This document shows positions 25,681-36,506 of a stretch of 64,000 nt of DNA, one piece after another. The stretch's first letter is position 1; every line of letters starts with the position of its first letter. Below the pieces are notes generated by a model. The model saw only the letters and a list, made by a program, of their open reading frames with translations, was not told the origin of the DNA and made no database searches. The position numbers and the translations under genes were made by a program. Origin of the DNA: Brevibacillus brevis NBRC 100599 (GTDB taxonomy: Bacteria > Bacillota > Bacilli > Brevibacillales > Brevibacillaceae); NCBI RefSeq assembly GCF_000010165.1, contig NC_012491.1:2735501-2799500 (forward strand), in the 5' to 3' direction.

Positions 25681-27804
25681 GTGAGCAAACATACATGGTT
25701 CAAGGAATTCTCGGTTCCCACGTACGACCAATGGCGGGAAGCAGCAGAGAAATCACTAAAGGGCGCATCTTTTGATGCCAAGCTACTGACGCAGTCGCAC
25801 GAGGGAATTGTTCGCCAGCCCATTTATCGGTACGAAGATGTCAAAACATTGCCGCATCTGGAAGCGCTGCCAGGAGAGGCGCCTTTTCATAGAGGAAATC
25901 AGCAGCCTGGCGAGCATAAGGAACACAAATGGCAGGTCTGTCAGGAAATCAGCGCAACGAGTGCCAAAACATTTAATCAGGCAGCCGTAGACGACTTAGC
26001 GCGCGGACAAACGATGCTGCATCTGATAGTGGATCAAGCGACTTTGGCTGGACTTGATCCTGACGAAGCATTGCCAGATACGATTGGTCACAAAGGCGTA
26101 TCTGTTTTTTGCCGGGAGGATATCGAGCAGGCATTTCAAGGGGTGAAGCTTTCAGAGGTCCCTCTTTACATGAACACAGGGGCGCTTGGCTTGCCTATTC
26201 TATCGATCCTTTTGGCACATGTTGAAGCGACAGACCAAAAAGCCTCTGAGCTTCGCGGATGCATCGGGCAAGACCCTGTAGCGGTTTTGCTCACAGAGGG
26301 CAAGCTCCCTTGTTCCTTGCAGACAGCTTATAACACGATGGCAAGCGTAACGAAATGGGCAAAAGATCAAGCGCCCGCGCTGAAAACGATCTTGGTTCAA
26401 AGTAATCCTTATCAGGACGGCGGCGGAAACGCAGTAACCGAACTGGCTTTTTCACTGGCCACAGGGGTGGACTATTTGCAAGCGATGCTTGAGCGAGGGC
26501 TATCCATAGAGGATATCGCAGCACGGATGCAGTTCTCGTATTCGATCGGCTCAGACGTTTTCATGGAAATCGCGAAGCTGCGTGCGGCAAGAATGCTCTG
26601 GTCAAACATCGTGGCGGCCTACGGCGGATCAACGGAAGCCCAAAAGATGACCATTCACGCCAGAACCTCTGCTTGGACAAAGACGATTTACGATCCGTAT
26701 GTCAACATGCTGCGTTCCACGACAGAAGCGTTCTCAGCCGTTATTGGCGGAGCAGACAGTCTGCATGTATCCGCATTTGACGAAGCGATCCGCCCAGTCA
26801 ATGAGTTTTCGAGAAGGATCGCCAGAAATACGCAAATCATTTTGCAAGAAGAAGCGCATCTGGCAAAAGTGATCGACCCTGCGGGAGGTTCTTGGTACGT
26901 AGAATGGCTCACAGACGCATTAGCGAAAAAGGCATGGGAGCTGTTCCAGCAGGTAGAAGCGCACGGTGGCATGCTGAGCGCATTAGAGGCAGGCTTCCCA
27001 CAAGACTTGATCGCCCAGAGCGCGGATCAAAAAGCAGCGAGCATCGATACGCGTAAAAAGCGTTTGGTTGGAACCAACATGTATGCCAATACGGCTGAGC
27101 AGCCACTGAAGGCCGAGAGTCTTTTGAGCATTCACGAAGAACGAGCGGAGGAAGCAAGATCCCATCGGCTGCAACAGAACGCGACTCTCGTCTCCGCAGC
27201 GCTCGATGGGTTGGGGGAACATAACGATGAGCTCGTGGCTATTGCAGTAAAAGCAGTGCTTCTTGGAGCGACTGTGGGCGATATCGCCAAAGCCATGAGG
27301 CGTGAAGATTCCGTGGAGACAATCATTCAGCCACTTCGTATTCACCGGGCATCCGAACGCTTTGAAGCCTTGCGGATGCAGGCAGATGATTTCTTGAAAA
27401 CAACAGGCAAAAGACCGACCGTGTTCTTGGCGACGATGGGGCCTGTGACAAAGCATAAGGCCCGGGCAGACTTCGCAGCAGAGTTTTTTGCGGTTGGCGG
27501 CTTTGAGATTTTGCGCAATCAAGCATTCTCAACCACGGTAGAGGCGGCTGAAGCTGCGGTGGCATCGGGTGCGATGGTCACGATCATTTGCTCGGACGAT
27601 GCGAGTTATCCGGAGCAGGTTCCACCCTTAGCTCATGCAATCAAGCAACGTGTACCTCAGATGACGGTTCTGTTGGCTGGCTTGCCTGAGGCGGAGCAGC
27701 TGGCTACTTATAAGGCGGCCGGTGTAGATGATTGCATCCACATGCGTTCCAATTGCTACGAGATGCTGCGAGAACTTCAGGAGCGGATAGGAGTGGGCTC
27801 ATGA
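25681..27804 (+). CDS. mutA: Methylmalonyl-CoA mutase small subunit MutA
   Basis: A 707-residue subunit of heterodimeric methylmalonyl-CoA mutase. GTG 25681 follows GGGGAGG. The TIM-barrel substrate region includes [21 protein letters not shown] and the [15 protein letters not shown] segment. The C-terminal cobalamin-binding fold is present, but where active subunits have DxHxxG this chain reads [12 protein letters not shown], so it does not bind cobalamin. That is normal for MutA. Its stop codon overlaps the mutB start (ATGA). Confidence 0.93.
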   Translation: MSKHTWFKEFSVPTYDQWREAAEKSLKGASFDAKLLTQSHEGIVRQPIYRYEDVKTLPHLEALPGEAPFHRGNQQPGEHKEHKWQVCQEISATSAKTFNQAAVDDLARGQTMLHLIVDQATLAGLDPDEALPDTIGHKGVSVFCREDIEQAFQGVKLSEVPLYMNTGALGLPILSILLAHVEATDQKASELRGCIGQDPVAVLLTEGKLPCSLQTAYNTMASVTKWAKDQAPALKTILVQSNPYQDGGGNAVTELAFSLATGVDYLQAMLERGLSIEDIAARMQFSYSIGSDVFMEIAKLRAARMLWSNIVAAYGGSTEAQKMTIHARTSAWTKTIYDPYVNMLRSTTEAFSAVIGGADSLHVSAFDEAIRPVNEFSRRIARNTQIILQEEAHLAKVIDPAGGSWYVEWLTDALAKKAWELFQQVEAHGGMLSALEAGFPQDLIAQSADQKAASIDTRKKRLVGTNMYANTAEQPLKAESLLSIHEERAEEARSHRLQQNATLVSAALDGLGEHNDELVAIAVKAVLLGATVGDIAKAMRREDSVETIIQPLRIHRASERFEALRMQADDFLKTTGKRPTVFLATMGPVTKHKARADFAAEFFAVGGFEILRNQAFSTTVEAAEAAVASGAMVTIICSDDASYPEQVPPLAHAIKQRVPQMTVLLAGLPEAEQLATYKAAGVDDCIHMRSNCYEMLRELQERIGVGS

Positions 27805-29975
27805 TGAAGCGACCTGATTTTTCACAAATGACTTATCAGTCCAAACGTGATGTGTCTGATTTGTTTCCCCAACTGGGTGCGAATCCAGAAGGAATGGAGC
27901 AAATGTGGCAGACGCTAGAGCAGATCCCTGTAAAACCACTGTACACAATGGCAGATGTGGAGGGGATGGATCACCTCGGCTACATGCCTGGTTTGCCACC
28001 ATATACGCGCGGCCCGTATCCGACGATGTACGTGACTCAGCCATGGACGGTTCGCCAATATGCCGGCTTTTCTACGGCGGAAGAGAGCAACGCTTTTTAC
28101 CGACGGAATTTGGCTGCGGGACAAAAAGGGCTATCGATTGCCTTCGACCTCGCGACGCATCGCGGCTATGACTCCGATCATCCCCGGGTAGTTGGTGATG
28201 TCGGGAAAGCAGGCGTGGCAGTTGACTCCATTCTGGATATGAAAATCTTGTTCGACGGCATCCCCCTCGATAAAATGTCCGTTTCCATGACGATGAACGG
28301 AGCGGTTTTGCCGATTATGGCGTTCTATATCGTGGCAGCAGAAGAGCAAGGGGTATCGCAGGCGGAGCTTACGGGAACGATCCAAAATGACATTTTGAAG
28401 GAATACATGGTTCGGAATACTTACATTTATCCGCCAGAAGCGTCGATGAAGATCATTTCCGATATTTTTGCTTACACCTCCAAGCACATGCCCAAATTCA
28501 ACAGCATTAGTATTTCAGGCTACCACCTGCAGGAAGCGGGTGCGACTGCGGATATTGAGTTGGCCTACACACTAGCAGATGGCTTGGAATACGTTCGTAC
28601 GGGTCTTGCAGCAGGTATTGACATCGATGCGTTTGCGCCACGGCTGTCATTTTTCTGGGCGATTGGCATGAACTACTTCATGGAAGTGGCGAAAATGCGT
28701 GCAGGTCGCTTGATTTGGGCCAATCTGATCAAACAGTTCCATCCGAAAAACGAAAAGTCGATGGCACTGCGGACACACTCACAAACGTCCGGGTGGAGTT
28801 TGACTGAGCAGGACCCGTATAACAACGTAGTGCGGACGTGCATCGAAGCCATGGCCGCTGCTCTGGGTCATACCCAATCTCTGCATACGAACGCACTGGA
28901 TGAAGCCATTGCGTTACCGACCGATTTTTCGGCTCGAATCGCGCGGAATACGCAGTTGTTTTTGCAGGACGAAACCGAGATAACCAAGGTCGTCGATCCG
29001 TGGGCAGGCTCCTATTACGTGGAGTCCTTGACGGCGCAGCTCGTGGAAAAGGCGTGGGCGCACATCGAGGAGATCGAAGCGCTTGGCGGTATGGCAAAAG
29101 CAATTGAGACGGGATTGCCGAAAATGAAAATCGAGGAAGCGGCTGCACGCCGTCAGGCGCATATTGATTCAGCGAAGGAAGCCATTATTGGCGTGAACAA
29201 ATATCGTCTGGACAAAGAAGATCCGCTGGAAATTCTCGAAGTTGACAACACGGCGGTTCGGGAAGCGCAAATCAGACGTTTGCAGGAGCTGCGCAGTAAT
29301 CGGGATGAGGCGAGAGTGCAAGCAACTCTACAGGCCATTACGGAATGCGCGAAAACGGGCGAAGGCAATCTGTTGGAGCTGGCTATTGAAGCGGCACGAG
29401 CAAGAGCTTCTTTGGGCGAAATATCGGATGCCTATGAAAAGGTCGTGGGTAGACACAAGGCGGTCATTCGTTCCATTAGCGGCGTCTACAGTTCCGAATA
29501 CGCAGATGCTGATGAGGTAGCGGCCGTGCGCAAGATGGCAGATGAATTCGAGCAGTGGGAAGGCAGACGTCCCCGTATTATGATCGCGAAAATGGGTCAA
29601 GACGGACATGACAGGGGCGCGAAGGTGATTGCCACCGCTTTTGCCGATTTGGGCTTTGACGTCGATATCGGTCCGTTGTTCCAGACACCTGAGGAAACAG
29701 CGAAGCAGGCGATAGAAAATGACGTACACGTGATCGGCTTCAGCTCGCTTGCGGCAGGTCATAAAACATTGCTGCCACAACTGGTGGAAGAGCTCAAAAA
29801 GCTGGGACGCGAGGATATTGTCGTCGTCATAGGTGGTGTGATTCCGGCGCAGGATTACGCCTTTTTGCGAGAGCATGGTGCCGCAGCTATCTTTGGGCCA
29901 GGAACAGTCATTCCTGTAGCAGCCCAGCACGTTCTGCAAGAGATCGTGTATCGCCTGGAGGCTGCTGGACAATGA
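27801..29975 (+). CDS. mutB: Methylmalonyl-CoA mutase large (catalytic) subunit MutB
   Basis: A 724-residue catalytic subunit that interconverts succinyl-CoA and (R)-methylmalonyl-CoA with adenosylcobalamin. ATG 27801 overlaps the mutA stop; GGAG lies upstream. The barrel shows [25 protein letters not shown] and [19 protein letters not shown]. The B12 domain has QDGHDRG with the cobalt-binding His603. The end of the gene overlaps meaB by ATGA, so subunits and chaperone are translationally coupled. Confidence 0.96.
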   Translation: MMKRPDFSQMTYQSKRDVSDLFPQLGANPEGMEQMWQTLEQIPVKPLYTMADVEGMDHLGYMPGLPPYTRGPYPTMYVTQPWTVRQYAGFSTAEESNAFYRRNLAAGQKGLSIAFDLATHRGYDSDHPRVVGDVGKAGVAVDSILDMKILFDGIPLDKMSVSMTMNGAVLPIMAFYIVAAEEQGVSQAELTGTIQNDILKEYMVRNTYIYPPEASMKIISDIFAYTSKHMPKFNSISISGYHLQEAGATADIELAYTLADGLEYVRTGLAAGIDIDAFAPRLSFFWAIGMNYFMEVAKMRAGRLIWANLIKQFHPKNEKSMALRTHSQTSGWSLTEQDPYNNVVRTCIEAMAAALGHTQSLHTNALDEAIALPTDFSARIARNTQLFLQDETEITKVVDPWAGSYYVESLTAQLVEKAWAHIEEIEALGGMAKAIETGLPKMKIEEAAARRQAHIDSAKEAIIGVNKYRLDKEDPLEILEVDNTAVREAQIRRLQELRSNRDEARVQATLQAITECAKTGEGNLLELAIEAARARASLGEISDAYEKVVGRHKAVIRSISGVYSSEYADADEVAAVRKMADEFEQWEGRRPRIMIAKMGQDGHDRGAKVIATAFADLGFDVDIGPLFQTPEETAKQAIENDVHVIGFSSLAAGHKTLLPQLVEELKKLGREDIVVVIGGVIPAQDYAFLREHGAAAIFGPGTVIPVAAQHVLQEIVYRLEAAGQ

Positions 29976-31024
29976 CCGGGGGCAGGGCAGACAAGAATTT
30001 CTTGAACGTTTCCTCCAAGGCACGTCTCCCACGGTTATCAGTGGATCAATACGTCACAGGCGTACGAGAGAATAACCGAACGGTTTTGGCGCAGGCAATC
30101 ACGTTGGTCGAGAGCAATGCTCCTGCTCATATGGATATGGCCCAAGAGGTGATCAAGCAACTGCTTCCTCATACAGGTCAATCCATACGCATAGGGGTAT
30201 CCGGTGTGCCAGGTGCGGGCAAGAGCACGTTCATTGAAGCATTCGGCAGTATGCTTTGTGAAAAAGGTCATCGTGTCGCTGTTTTGGCCGTTGATCCGAG
30301 CAGTACGGTTACTCGTGGGAGCATTCTCGGCGACAAGACGCGGATGGAGCTCTTGTCACGCAATTCACAGGCGTTCATCCGACCTTCTGCCACGGGCGGC
30401 ACCCTAGGTGGAGTCAATCGGAAAACGCGGGAAACGATGCTAATCTGTGAAGCAGCAGGCTATGATGTGATTTTGGTCGAGACCGTCGGGGTCGGACAGA
30501 GCGAGACGACAGTCAGATCTATGGTCGATTTCTTTCTACTCCTGATGCTGACAGGGGCGGGCGATGAACTGCAAGGAATCAAAAAAGGCATTATGGAAAT
30601 TGCAGATGCGCTTCTGATCAATAAAGCCGATGGGGAAAACCGGACGCGTGCCTTGATCGCCAAAGGGGAATACAATCGTGTTCTGCATTACTTGCAGCCG
30701 GCAACTACTGGCTGGGAAACGAAAGCATACATGTGTTCTTCGCTGACAGGGGAAGGCATTGAGGATATTTGGGAGGTCATCGGTCAATTTCGTGAAAGTA
30801 CCATCCAATCAGGCGGGTTTGAGGCAAGACGCAAAGCGCAGCTACTCGATTGGATGCACAGTATGGCTCAGGACTACCTGCGCGCGACCTTTTTCGGCAA
30901 CCAGCAAGTAGCCGAACTGCTTCCCTCGATTGAAGGAGCCGTTGCGAGTGGCGAGATTTCACCGACGAGCGCCGTACAGCAATTAGTGGCGATCTATGAG
31001 AATGCGATCATGAAAAAGGAATAG
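29972..31024 (+). CDS. meaB: Mutase-protecting G-protein chaperone MeaB (ArgK family)
   Basis: A 350-residue GTPase that loads cobalamin into methylmalonyl-CoA mutase and protects it. P-loop GVPGAGKST near residue 76, [16 protein letters not shown] (Walker B/switch) and the base-recognition NKADGEN are present. The C-terminal dimerisation helices are complete. It overlaps the mutB stop by four bases, the usual arrangement for this pair. Confidence 0.95.
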   Translation: MTGGRADKNFLNVSSKARLPRLSVDQYVTGVRENNRTVLAQAITLVESNAPAHMDMAQEVIKQLLPHTGQSIRIGVSGVPGAGKSTFIEAFGSMLCEKGHRVAVLAVDPSSTVTRGSILGDKTRMELLSRNSQAFIRPSATGGTLGGVNRKTRETMLICEAAGYDVILVETVGVGQSETTVRSMVDFFLLLMLTGAGDELQGIKKGIMEIADALLINKADGENRTRALIAKGEYNRVLHYLQPATTGWETKAYMCSSLTGEGIEDIWEVIGQFRESTIQSGGFEARRKAQLLDWMHSMAQDYLRATFFGNQQVAELLPSIEGAVASGEISPTSAVQQLVAIYENAIMKKE

Positions 31025-31028
31025 AGAG

Positions 31029-32594
31029 ATGGTGGCCCTTATGAGCAGCAATATGTACGAAAAAATTGATGAATTGATGGAACGCAAATATAAAATCCAG
31101 CTTGGTGGCGGAGATGCTCGTATCGATGCCCAGCATAACCGCGGTAAGTTGACTGCACGCGAGCGAATCGAGCTACTGCTTGATCCAGACACCTTTATGG
31201 AGCTGAACCCGTTTGTTGAGCACCGTGCTACGCATTTTGGTCTCGACCAGATGGAGGCACCAGGCGAAGGCGTCGTAACGGGCTACGGAAAAATCAACGG
31301 TCGGCCTGTCTATTTGTTCGCGCAGGATTTCACGGTGTTTGGCGGTGCACTGGGTGAGATGCACGCGATGAAAATCGCCAAGGTGATGGATTTGGCAGCG
31401 AAAAACGGCGCCCCCTTTATCGGTCTGAACGATTCTGGCGGAGCACGTATTCAAGAAGGGGTAAGCTCACTGGATGGCTATGGCACGATTTTTTACCGCA
31501 ATGCCATTTACTCCGGTGTGATTCCGCAAATCTCTGTCATCCTCGGTCCGTGTGCGGGAGGAGCCGTTTACTCTCCGGCGATTACGGATTTCGTGTTCAT
31601 GGTAGAGAAGACGAGCCAAATGTTTATCACAGGTCCAAAAGTGATTGAAACCGTTACAGGTGAAAAAATATCCGCGGAGGACCTAGGCGGAGCCAAAGTC
31701 CATTCGACGGTGAGCGGCAATGCCCATTTTACAGGAGAAACCGAACAGGAAGTATTGGAAGGGGTACGCAGGCTGCTCAGCTTCCTTCCACAAAACAATC
31801 GTGATCGCGCACCAGTGATAGAAGCAGAGGAAAATAATGGTTGGCAAGAGGAGCTCTTGGAGCTGGTACCTGCTGAAAGCACGAAAGTATACGATGTGCG
31901 CAAGGTCATCGAAAAAATCGTAGATCACGGTGATTTCATGGAAGTACAGCCGAACTTTGCTCGCAATATCGTGATCGGTCTAGCGCGTATCGATGGACAC
32001 AGTGTTGGCATTATCGCCAACCAGCCGAAGGTCATGGCAGGCGGACTGGACATTCATTCATCGGATAAGCTGGCACGTTTCATTCGTTTTTGTGACTGCT
32101 TCAACATTCCGCTCTTAACCTTTGAAGATGTCTCTGGCTTTTTCCCGGGGATCAATCAGGAGCATGGAGGGATTATCCGTCACGGCGCGAAAATCTTGTA
32201 TGCATACTCAGAAGCAACGGTTCCCAAAATCACCGTGATTCTGCGCAAAGCTTACGGCGGCGCTTATGTGGCGCTCAACTCCAAATCCATTGGAGCAGAT
32301 GTCGTGTATGCATGGCCGAATGCAGAGATTGCCGTCATGGGCCCAGAGGGGGCAGCCAACGTCATTTTTGCAAAGGAAATCGAACAAAGTGAGGACCCGG
32401 CTGCGACTCGCGCAGAGAAAATTGCCCTCTACAGAGAGAAGTTCGCCAATCCATATGTCGCGGCAAGTCTCGGCATGGTGGATGATGTCATCGACCCACG
32501 CGAAACCCGTCAAAAGGTCGCGCAAGCCTTGGAAATGCTCAGAAACAAGCAGGAAGATCGTCCGTACAAAAAGCACGGGAACATCCCACTTTAG
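31029..32594 (+). CDS. Acyl-CoA carboxylase carboxyltransferase subunit (propionyl-CoA carboxylase beta type)
   Basis: Up to 521 residues; ATG 31041 (MSSNMYEK) is an equally possible start. AAGGA lies 8 bases before 31029. The two crotonase-like halves show the acyl-CoA oxyanion motif GGARIQEGV and the second-half motif RKAYGGAYVALNSK. KLTARERIELLLD near the N-terminus is a family hallmark. It would move CO2 from biotin to propionyl-CoA to make methylmalonyl-CoA, the mutase substrate. Propionyl specificity is inferred from the operon. Confidence 0.9.
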   Translation: MVALMSSNMYEKIDELMERKYKIQLGGGDARIDAQHNRGKLTARERIELLLDPDTFMELNPFVEHRATHFGLDQMEAPGEGVVTGYGKINGRPVYLFAQDFTVFGGALGEMHAMKIAKVMDLAAKNGAPFIGLNDSGGARIQEGVSSLDGYGTIFYRNAIYSGVIPQISVILGPCAGGAVYSPAITDFVFMVEKTSQMFITGPKVIETVTGEKISAEDLGGAKVHSTVSGNAHFTGETEQEVLEGVRRLLSFLPQNNRDRAPVIEAEENNGWQEELLELVPAESTKVYDVRKVIEKIVDHGDFMEVQPNFARNIVIGLARIDGHSVGIIANQPKVMAGGLDIHSSDKLARFIRFCDCFNIPLLTFEDVSGFFPGINQEHGGIIRHGAKILYAYSEATVPKITVILRKAYGGAYVALNSKSIGADVVYAWPNAEIAVMGPEGAANVIFAKEIEQSEDPAATRAEKIALYREKFANPYVAASLGMVDDVIDPRETRQKVAQALEMLRNKQEDRPYKKHGNIPL

Positions 32595-32614
32595 AAAGGA
32601 GCTCTGATCGTGCT

Positions 32615-33070
32615 ATGAAGCTGCATGAACTGCGTGAATTCATCAAGCTGGTGAATCAGTCTTCCATTGAGGAGCTGGAATGGGAGAAGGGTAAGACACG
32701 AATCGTGATCAAGAAAAGTGCACCATTCGAAAGCGTGGCTGTCCATGCGCCTGTACAGGTGGGCGAAGTGGAGCATGGCTATCAGGAGGCTGCCGCTACT
32801 GCTGAGTCAGTTAATGTCGTTGCTGAGGCTGAGGCACCTAAGGAAGTGACACAGCAAGTCATGTCTTTAGGAGTAGGACTGTTCTATGCGGAAGTAACAG
32901 TAGGGCAGACCGTTCAAGCTGGCGAAAAGGTTGGACGCTGCACGGCTGATGCTCTTCAGCTATCTGCCGATATTACGACGCCTGTTAGCGGCATCATCAC
33001 GGAAATTCTCGTCGCGGATGGTCAGTTTGTCGATTACGGAAAAGCTTTGCTCGTTGTCAAAACTCAGTAG
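32615..33070 (+). CDS. BCCP-like protein lacking the biotin-attachment lysine
   Basis: A 151-residue paralog of the carrier at 25134. The N-terminus [20 protein letters not shown] and the linker match it. In the biotinyl-domain fold, however, the EAMKL motif is replaced by DALQL, so Gln115 stands where the biotinyl Lys should be. The rest of the fold ([29 protein letters not shown]) is intact, so it is not simply decaying. ATG 32615 follows AAAGGAGCT. It may be a structural partner or decoy carrier in the carboxylase, or a lipoyl-like domain with another role. The function is unknown. Confidence 0.82.
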   Translation: MKLHELREFIKLVNQSSIEELEWEKGKTRIVIKKSAPFESVAVHAPVQVGEVEHGYQEAAATAESVNVVAEAEAPKEVTQQVMSLGVGLFYAEVTVGQTVQAGEKVGRCTADALQLSADITTPVSGIITEILVADGQFVDYGKALLVVKTQ

Positions 33071-33084
33071 GAAGGAGTGCGCAC

Positions 33085-34431
33085 ATGTTTACGAAAGTAT
33101 TGATTGCCAATCGTGGAGAAATCGCTGTCCGCATTATCCGCGCTTGTCAGGAACTAGGGATACGTACAGTCGCTGTCTTTTCTGAGGCGGATCGGGAAGC
33201 ATTGCACGTAGAATTGGCGGATGAAGCGTATTGTATCGGACCTACGGCGTCCAAGGACAGTTATTTGAACATGGCACGGATTATGACGGTCGCACTTTAC
33301 ACAAAGGCAGACGCTATCCATCCGGGCTATGGCTTCTTGGCGGAAAACGCTTCGTTTGCCCAGCTTTGCCAGGATTGCTCGATAACCTTTATCGGTCCCG
33401 ATCCCGAAGCGATCACCAAAATGGGGGATAAATCCGTAGCAAAAGCAACGATGAGTCAAGCGAATGTTCCATTAGTTCCGGGCACAGACGGTTTGATTGA
33501 TGACATCGATGAGGCATTACAGGTGGCGAAGAAAATCGGCTATCCTGTCATTGTAAAAGCAACGGCTGGCGGCGGCGGCAGGGGAATGCGTGTCGCTTTT
33601 GACGCCGATGAGTTGTCCAAGGCGATTCGTCAGGCCCAGAAAGAAGCAGAGACGGCATTCGGCAACGCTGGCGTGTACTTGGAAAAATATGTAGAAGAGC
33701 CGCGGCATGTAGAGATTCAAATCATGGGGGATAAGCATGGCAACGCTGTGTACTTGGGAGAGCGGGATTGCTCCATTCAGCGTCGTCATCAAAAGCTGGT
33801 AGAAGAAGCGCCATCTCCGGCGCTGGACCAAACGCTGCGCGAGCAAATGGGGCAAGCTGCGGTGGCGGCAGCCAAGGCGGTTTCGTACCACGGAGCGGGT
33901 ACTGTTGAATTTTTGCTAGACAAGCACGGCCAATTTTACTTCATGGAAATGAATACGCGGATTCAGGTAGAACATCCCGTAACAGAGATGATTACAGGGA
34001 TTGACTTGATCAAAGAACAAATTTCTGTGGCAGTAGGCAATCCGTTATCCTTCTCCCAAGAAGATGTGAAAATCAACGGATGGGCAATCGAGTGCCGAAT
34101 CAACGCGGAGAATCCTGCGAAAAACTTTATGCCATCACCAGGGAAGGTCGTCAACTACTTGCCGCCAGGCGGTTACGGTGTGCGCGTGGACAGTGCGGTT
34201 TATCCTGGCTACGAAATCTCTCCCTTCTATGATTCAATGGTCGCCAAGCTGATCGTTTGGGGAACAGATCGCAACGAAGCATTGGCTCGTATGAAGCGGG
34301 CGCTAGGTGAGTTTGTCATCGAAGGCGTACATACGACGGTTCCCTTCCATGAGAAGCTACTGGAGCACCCTGACTTTGTCGCAGGGAATTTCGCTACGAA
34401 CTTTCTGGAAAAAAATACGCTGGATTTGTAA
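33085..34431 (+). CDS. Biotin carboxylase subunit (AccC family) of acyl-CoA carboxylase
   Basis: A 448-residue ATP-grasp enzyme that carboxylates biotin on the carrier. It has [28 protein letters not shown], the glycine loop [11 protein letters not shown], and [17 protein letters not shown] 33085 follows GGAAGGAG. The length is that of free-standing AccC subunits, with no fused carrier. It is the last gene of the operon before a strong terminator. A second AccC for fatty acid synthesis is expected elsewhere. Confidence 0.94.
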   Translation: MFTKVLIANRGEIAVRIIRACQELGIRTVAVFSEADREALHVELADEAYCIGPTASKDSYLNMARIMTVALYTKADAIHPGYGFLAENASFAQLCQDCSITFIGPDPEAITKMGDKSVAKATMSQANVPLVPGTDGLIDDIDEALQVAKKIGYPVIVKATAGGGGRGMRVAFDADELSKAIRQAQKEAETAFGNAGVYLEKYVEEPRHVEIQIMGDKHGNAVYLGERDCSIQRRHQKLVEEAPSPALDQTLREQMGQAAVAAAKAVSYHGAGTVEFLLDKHGQFYFMEMNTRIQVEHPVTEMITGIDLIKEQISVAVGNPLSFSQEDVKINGWAIECRINAENPAKNFMPSPGKVVNYLPPGGYGVRVDSAVYPGYEISPFYDSMVAKLIVWGTDRNEALARMKRALGEFVIEGVHTTVPFHEKLLEHPDFVAGNFATNFLEKNTLDL

Positions 34432-34440
34432 CGAGCATGA

Positions 34441-34483
34441 AAGAACTGTGACAGAAATGCCTCTCTGTTACAGTTCTTTTTTC
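34441..34483 (+). terminator. Terminator of the mutase/carboxylase operon
   Basis: AAGAACTGTgACAGA pairs with TCTGTtACAGTTCTT over 15 positions with one G-T pair, and a T run follows. Confidence 0.92.
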
Positions 34484-34488
34484 ATTTA

Positions 34489-34512
34489 TAGCAGTATTCA
34501 TTTATACTACTA
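34489..34512. promoter_or_regulatory. Inverted repeat over the TrmB gene promoter
   Basis: TAGCAGTAT (34489-34497) and ATACTACTA (34504-34512) are inverted repeats matching at 8 of 9 positions. They cover a possible -10 box TATACT at 34503-34508 and end just before the AAAGGAGGT ribosome site. An autoregulatory operator is likely. Confidence 0.5.
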
Positions 34513-34532
34513 AAAAGAAAGGAGGTAACACC

Positions 34533-35312
34533 TTGATTGATGAGCTTCGAAAAATCGGATTGTCAGATCTGGAAGCCAGATGTTATTTAGTGCTTCACGA
34601 GGAACCGAAAATATCTGGATATGAAGTGGCCAAGAAAGTTTCCGTCTCTCGGACGAATGTATACGCAGCCCTTCGAGCATTGACGGAAAAGGGCATGTGC
34701 CGCATGATCGAATCGGAGCCTGTTCTTTATGATGCAGTACCGATCGAGCAGCTGATTCGCTTGTTACAATCGGAATTTGATCAAACAACCCGTGTCCTGC
34801 AAGAACAGTTGAAACCCACTCCCAGAACGTCTCCTTCCTTTTATAATTGGCAAGGTGACAAAGCGATTGAAACAGCCATAAAACGAATCGTCTCAAATGC
34901 AAACAAAAGCATTGTTGTCGATATTTGGTCCGAAGATGTTCATTGGGTAGAGGAACCATTGGCAGAGGCAGAAAAACAAGGGGTTGCTGTCACGCTAATA
35001 TCGATTGGTGAATGCCATGCAAAGCTAAAAAATGTTGTCGTACATAAAAGGAGTGCGGAATGGCATCAAGTGCAATCCAGAAAGTTCTCTATTCTATGCG
35101 ATGCACATTCGGCATTGCTGGGCAGCTTTGGGCGTGGGATCAAACCCACTATACTGGAGACGGACCACCCATCTCTCATTGAGTTGTTGCAAAACGCCTT
35201 CTACCATGACATTATCATGGGTCAGATCGAGAAGGATTTCAGCCAAGTGCTGGAAGAGAAATATGGGAGTGACTATGTACGCATTATCACCCCTTACAGG
35301 GAATACTTATAA
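34533..35312 (+). CDS. TrmB-family transcription regulator
   Basis: A 259-residue regulator starting with TTG. The weak start codon is backed by a perfect AAAGGAGGT 6 bases upstream. The N-terminal winged helix shows the TrmB signature (IGLSDLEARCYLVL, GYEVAKKVSVSRTNVYAALRAL). A short coiled coil follows, then a phospholipase-D-like effector domain (~residues 105-225). TrmB proteins often sense sugars. No sugar gene is adjacent, so the target is unknown beyond likely autoregulation. Confidence 0.88.
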   Translation: MIDELRKIGLSDLEARCYLVLHEEPKISGYEVAKKVSVSRTNVYAALRALTEKGMCRMIESEPVLYDAVPIEQLIRLLQSEFDQTTRVLQEQLKPTPRTSPSFYNWQGDKAIETAIKRIVSNANKSIVVDIWSEDVHWVEEPLAEAEKQGVAVTLISIGECHAKLKNVVVHKRSAEWHQVQSRKFSILCDAHSALLGSFGRGIKPTILETDHPSLIELLQNAFYHDIIMGQIEKDFSQVLEEKYGSDYVRIITPYREYL

Positions 35313-35429
35313 CGGATAACGTTTATTCTCATCCTATCTTTGCAAAAAAGAAGACAGTGGCTTCAAGTTCGAGGACGAATCTCGTTATCAACCAAAAAGA
35401 GAATTGAGCACAAAAAGCTATTATAAATG

Positions 35430-35456
35430 ACAGCCAATCCTTAGAGGGTTGGCTGT
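35430..35456. terminator. Bidirectional terminator between TrmB and hydrolase genes
   Basis: ACAGCCAATCC and GGTTGGCTGT form a stem around TTAGAG with T-rich sequence on both sides of the convergent genes. The 166-base gap holds nothing else I can name. Confidence 0.75.
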
Positions 35457-35478
35457 TTGTTATGGATGGGCTTTTATT

Positions 35479-36297
35479 CTATTCTGTCAACTCATCAAGA
35501 AAGCTTCTTACAGCCTGATAATATCCATCAGGGTCAGTAGAATGGATATCATGCCCGCACGCTGCAAAACTGGCAAGCTTTGTGTTTGGCCTTTGGCTCA
35601 CCATGCGCTCGGCCTGATTTTCATCCAGTACAAAGCTTTTTTTGCCGTGGATCAGCAAGATCGGGCAAGAAGACGCTAGCCAATCGTTCCACCATTCCCC
35701 GTTAATGTGTCGCTGAGAGATAGGCATGCCCTTTAAATCAGAACGGAATCCCCAGCCTTGTTCATCCTCAAACACGCTTTCCGAAAAATAATCGACCGCT
35801 CGAACGCCGACTTCCTCGAGCGATTTCCTTAGATCGTGTAAAGAAGGGGAGCGGTGTGGGAGTTTTTCTGCAAAGGATAAGTCGGCCTTAATTTCTACCC
35901 CGATATCTTCTACGATGACGGCGTTCACAAGCTCAGGATAACGAGTAGCAAATTGATAAGCGTTGACACCTCCTAAAGAATGCCCAACGATCGTAACAGG
36001 AGCTCCATCCAAAACGGTCTGAACAAAGGCGAGAATGTCGTTGACGTAGCCTTCACGGGAATAATCCTTATCTGGGGCATACTCACTCCAGCCGTGACCT
36101 CGTTGATCCAATCCAATCACGCGCCAATCTGTAAATCTGGAAGCAAACTCTGAAAATGTTCGTGCATCATTCATATGACCATGCAGCAGGAGCAAAACTC
36201 CTTGACTATCCCCTCCAAAATCGAGGTAAGATAGTTTTATGTTACCTGATTGGAAAAATTTTCTCGTTATCGTTCCTTTTTGTTCTGGCTGAAGCAT
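35479..36297 (-). CDS. Alpha/beta-fold hydrolase
   Basis: A 272-residue cytoplasmic hydrolase. The nucleophile elbow is VGHSLGGVNA near residue 104, an oxyanion HGHM sits near residue 39, and the catalytic His is likely in ACGHDIH. AGGAGG lies 9 bases before the ATG. A lid-like insert follows the nucleophile region. The substrate cannot be named; relatives include esterases and epoxide or haloalkane hydrolases. Confidence 0.9.
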   Translation of the reverse strand: MLQPEQKGTITRKFFQSGNIKLSYLDFGGDSQGVLLLLHGHMNDARTFSEFASRFTDWRVIGLDQRGHGWSEYAPDKDYSREGYVNDILAFVQTVLDGAPVTIVGHSLGGVNAYQFATRYPELVNAVIVEDIGVEIKADLSFAEKLPHRSPSLHDLRKSLEEVGVRAVDYFSESVFEDEQGWGFRSDLKGMPISQRHINGEWWNDWLASSCPILLIHGKKSFVLDENQAERMVSQRPNTKLASFAACGHDIHSTDPDGYYQAVRSFLDELTE

Positions 36298-36369
36298 ACA
36301 GTAATTCCTCCTAATGGATAAACAGCATCATGTCCAACTCGACTTCTCCTTCACGTTAACAGTTAATCG

Positions 36370-36384
36370 TGACAGGAATTGTCA
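36370..36384. promoter_or_regulatory. Short dyad in the divergent gene gap
   Basis: TGACAggaatTGTCA lies between the divergent hydrolase and small-protein genes. Five-base arms are weak evidence for an operator. Confidence 0.25.
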
Positions 36385-36506
36385 TAATAAAAAATTTGAG
36401 AGTCATGCCAAACCAAAATCAAAGGCTGCTGGAAATGATGATAACTGTCAACTGGAAGCGCAAGTTTAAGAACTAATAAACATTTACTCGCAATGAGGAG
36501 GTTGCT

